The notes beneath the pieces were generated by a model. That model searched no databases. It saw only the letters and a program-made list of their open reading frames with translations, and was not told the DNA's origin. From assembly GCF_905120475.1 (NCBI RefSeq), contig NZ_CAJHOE010000001.1, positions 62,001 through 126,000 on the forward strand: a DNA stretch of 64,000 bases, in the 5' to 3' direction. Origin of the DNA: Campylobacter suis (GTDB lineage: Bacteria; Campylobacterota; Campylobacteria; Campylobacterales; Campylobacteraceae). Positions within the stretch are counted from its first letter, which is position 1. Each line of letters starts with the position of its first letter. A program made the position numbers and the translations under genes. Below, one piece after another: positions 61,750-64,000 of the stretch.

Positions 61750-64000
61750 ATGGCAAAATTTATGAAAACTATGGATGGTAATGAGGCTGCTGCGCACGCA
61801 GCATACGCATTTACTGAAGTTGCAGGTATTTATCCTATCACACCAAGCTCTCCGATGGCTGATTATACCGATCTTTGGGCGGCACAGGGTAAGAAAAATT
61901 TGTTTGGCATGCCAGTTAAATTGGTGGAGATGCAAAGTGAGGCTGGAGCGGCTGGAACGGTGCACGGTTCACTTCAGGTTGGCGCACTTACAACTACTTA
62001 CACAGCCTCTCAAGGTCTTTTGCTTAAAATCCCAAATATGTATAAAATCGCGGGTCAGCTCTTGCCAGGCGTCATTCATGTAAGCGCTAGAAGTATCGCA
62101 GCGCAGGCACTTTCTATCTTTGGTGATCATCAAGATATCTATGCCTGTCGCCAAACAGGCTTTGCTATGCTTGCAAGTGGCTCTGTTCAAGAGGTTATGG
62201 ATATAGCTGGCGTGGCGCACCTTGCAGCGATCAAGGGTAGGGTGCCATTTTTGCACTTTTTTGATGGCTTTAGAACAAGTCATGAAATTCAAAAAATAGA
62301 GGTCATGGACTACGAGCATTTTGATAGATTGCTTGATAGGGAGGCGCTTGCAAAATTTAGAGCCGACGCTATCAACCCAGAAAATCCAAAAACAAGGGGT
62401 ACCGCACAAAATGATGACATTTACTTTCAAACTCGTGAATTAGTTAATCGCTATTATGATGCCATACCTGATATAGTCGCCGAGTATTTAGCTGAAATTT
62501 CAAAAATAACTGGACGCGACTATAAGCCATTTAACTACTACGGCGACCCAGATGCTACTCATATCATAGTTGCGATGGGTTCGGTTACTCAAGTACTTGA
62601 AGAGGTTATTGATCATTTGCGAGCAAAGGGCGAAAAGGTGGGCGTTGTAAAGGTTCATCTATACAGACCTTTTAGTGTGAAATATCTAATGGATGTTATG
62701 CCAAAAAGTGTTAAAAAGATCGCTGTTCTTGATCGTACAAAGGAGCCAGGAAGTCTTGGTGAGCCACTTTATCTTGATATAAAAGCAGCATTTTATGGTA
62801 TGTCTAATGCTCCAGTCATTGTTGGTGGGCGCTATGGACTTAGCTCAAAAGATGTAGATCCTGCACAGATGATAGCTGTATTTGAAAATTTAAAACAAGA
62901 CCAACCAAAAGATGGTTTTACCGTTGGTATAGTAGATGATGTGACCTTTACATCACTGCCATTGGGAGAGAGAATTTCACTAAGTGATGATAGTGTGAAA
63001 GAGTGTCTTTTTTACGGGCTTGGTGCTGATGGAACTGTGGGCGCAAATAAAAACTCGATCAAAATTATTGGAGATAAGACAGATCTTTACGCTCAGGCAT
63101 ATTTTGCCTACGATAGTAAAAAGTCAGGCGGCTATACAAGAAGTCATTTAAGATTTGGTAAAAAACCTATCCGCTCGACATATCTAGTTTCAAACCCACA
63201 TTTTGTTGCTTGCTCGGTTGCTGCTTATCTTGAAATTTACGATGTGATAGATGGTATAAGACAAGGTGGAACATTTCTTCTAAATTCTATCTGGGATGAG
63301 GCTGAGACAGTGGCTAAAATTCCAAATCGAGTAAAGAGAATTTTGGCTCAAAAGCAAGTAAATTTTTATATTATAAATGCTACAAAATTAGCTCATGAGA
63401 TAGGACTTAAAAACCGTACTAACACCATCATGCAGTCTGCATTTTTTAAACTTGCTGATATTATTGCCTTTGATGATGCTCAAGAGTATATGAAAGAGTA
63501 TGCAAAGAAAACTTATGGCAAAAAGGGCGAAGCTATCGTAGAGATGAACTATAAAGCCATTGATGTGGGTGCAAGCGGGCTTGTTAAAGTTACTGTAGAT
63601 CCAGAGTGGGCTAATCTTTGCGATGACAGCGCTAAAGCCGTAGCTTATGAGGGAACAAAATTTGTAGAAAGTATCGTTAAGCCTATAAATGCAGCCAAAG
63701 GCGATAGCTTACCAGTATCCGCGTTTGCGGGCTATGAGGATGGTAGTTTTGAGGCTGGCACAACAGCGTATGAGAAGCGCGGTGTTGGTGTTTTGGTGCC
63801 AAAATGGATAGAGGAAAACTGTATTCAATGTAACCAGTGCGCCTTTGTGTGTCCTCACGCAGTTATAAGACCGTTTTTGATAAATGATACCGAGCTTGAA
63901 GCTGCACCGCAAAGTGTTAAAGAGCATGTTTTAGATGCAAAAGGTAAAGAGGTTAAGGAGTTAAAGTATAAAATTCAAGTCTCTCCACTTGATTGTACTG
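61750..64000 (+). CDS. por: Pyruvate:ferredoxin/flavodoxin oxidoreductase, N-terminal part (gene runs off the window)
   Basis: The frame is open from ATG 61750 to the end of the window (about 750 residues of a protein normally near 1190). It is the single-chain type (NifJ-like) that converts pyruvate and CoA to acetyl-CoA and CO2 with reduction of a flavodoxin or ferredoxin. Domain I/VI segments are in order: TMDGNEAAAHAAYAFTEVAG with YPITPSSPMAD, the domain II segment VGVVKVHLYRPFS, and the gamma region GVGADGTVGANK-like LGADGTVGANKNSIK; the first ferredoxin cluster CIQCNQCAFVCPHA begins about residue 691. The second cluster and the TPP domain lie beyond. Essential in C. jejuni (Cj1476c). 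Confidence 0.92.
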   Translation, partial: MAKFMKTMDGNEAAAHAAYAFTEVAGIYPITPSSPMADYTDLWAAQGKKNLFGMPVKLVEMQSEAGAAGTVHGSLQVGALTTTYTASQGLLLKIPNMYKIAGQLLPGVIHVSARSIAAQALSIFGDHQDIYACRQTGFAMLASGSVQEVMDIAGVAHLAAIKGRVPFLHFFDGFRTSHEIQKIEVMDYEHFDRLLDREALAKFRADAINPENPKTRGTAQNDDIYFQTRELVNRYYDAIPDIVAEYLAEISKITGRDYKPFNYYGDPDATHIIVAMGSVTQVLEEVIDHLRAKGEKVGVVKVHLYRPFSVKYLMDVMPKSVKKIAVLDRTKEPGSLGEPLYLDIKAAFYGMSNAPVIVGGRYGLSSKDVDPAQMIAVFENLKQDQPKDGFTVGIVDDVTFTSLPLGERISLSDDSVKECLFYGLGADGTVGANKNSIKIIGDKTDLYAQAYFAYDSKKSGGYTRSHLRFGKKPIRSTYLVSNPHFVACSVAAYLEIYDVIDGIRQGGTFLLNSIWDEAETVAKIPNRVKRILAQKQVNFYIINATKLAHEIGLKNRTNTIMQSAFFKLADIIAFDDAQEYMKEYAKKTYGKKGEAIVEMNYKAIDVGASGLVKVTVDPEWANLCDDSAKAVAYEGTKFVESIVKPINAAKGDSLPVSAFAGYEDGSFEAGTTAYEKRGVGVLVPKWIEENCIQCNQCAFVCPHAVIRPFLINDTELEAAPQSVKEHVLDAKGKEVKELKYKIQVSPLDCT

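Overview
The window is an AT-rich, tightly packed piece of an epsilonproteobacterial (Campylobacterota) chromosome, almost certainly a Campylobacter other than C. jejuni/C. coli. The grounds are cadF, the flagellin with a sigma-28 promoter, a CosR-type regulator, the cbb3 oxidase cluster, the selenocysteine formate dehydrogenase cluster, and a gene order from 27 kb to the end that matches, from memory, the C. jejuni block Cj1514c-Cj1476c. No prophage, insertion sequence, CRISPR array, rRNA or tRNA was found. Two genes are cut by the window edges (an adenine DNA methylase at the left, pyruvate:ferredoxin oxidoreductase at the right).

Layout. 1-4.4 kb: DNA methylase fragment, cysQ, a Na+/H+ antiporter and a two-domain methyltransferase. 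4.4-6.2 kb: flagellin flaA with a sigma-28 promoter, a leader hairpin that looks like a CsrA site and a structured 3' region. 6.2-12.8 kb (minus strand): trpE-trpGD-trpF-trpB-trpA-bioB, one transcription unit with a very short leader; trpC is absent. 12.9-16.6 kb: topA and a CheX-like/FliN/FliO flagellar trio. 16.7-26.6 kb: ahpC, a PilZ protein, a HerA-like ATPase, plsY, folB, a cosR-like regulator with an adjoining histidine kinase, ppx/gppA and a DUF2920 protein.

26.6-37.2 kb: a formate dehydrogenase/selenium island. It holds a TorD-like chaperone, a small Tat-signal protein, fdhA (in-frame UGA = selenocysteine), fdhB, fdhC, a terminator, fdhD, a ModE-like regulator, a 62-residue orphan protein, a soluble CZB chemoreceptor, yedF and selD. 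selD also has an in-frame UGA, so the selenium-donor enzyme is itself a selenoprotein. The four-component chaperone-enzyme-maturation-selenium set explains how the periplasmic formate dehydrogenase is built.

37.2-46.3 kb: a 1391-residue PAS/GGDEF/EAL protein, a HisZ-like protein, purA, a FliJ-like and a MotE-like coiled-coil protein, a DUF507 protein and carA. 46.3-53.6 kb: a TauE/SafE-like membrane protein, a two-component system whose kinase has an Aer-like PAS domain, ccoNOQP, and four small membrane proteins including a 33-residue ORF. 53.6-58.7 kb: addB and addA recombination nuclease-helicases. 58.8-64 kb: rplM-rpsI, cadF, a Gph-like phosphatase and the pyruvate oxidoreductase.

No wholly new multi-gene system is evident. 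The points most worth following are the CosR-kinase pair with an intact phospho-acceptor, the two selenoproteins and their recoding hairpins, the terminator inside the fdh operon, the flaA leader hairpin, the Aer-like kinase beside cbb3 oxidase, and several conserved small or unassigned proteins.
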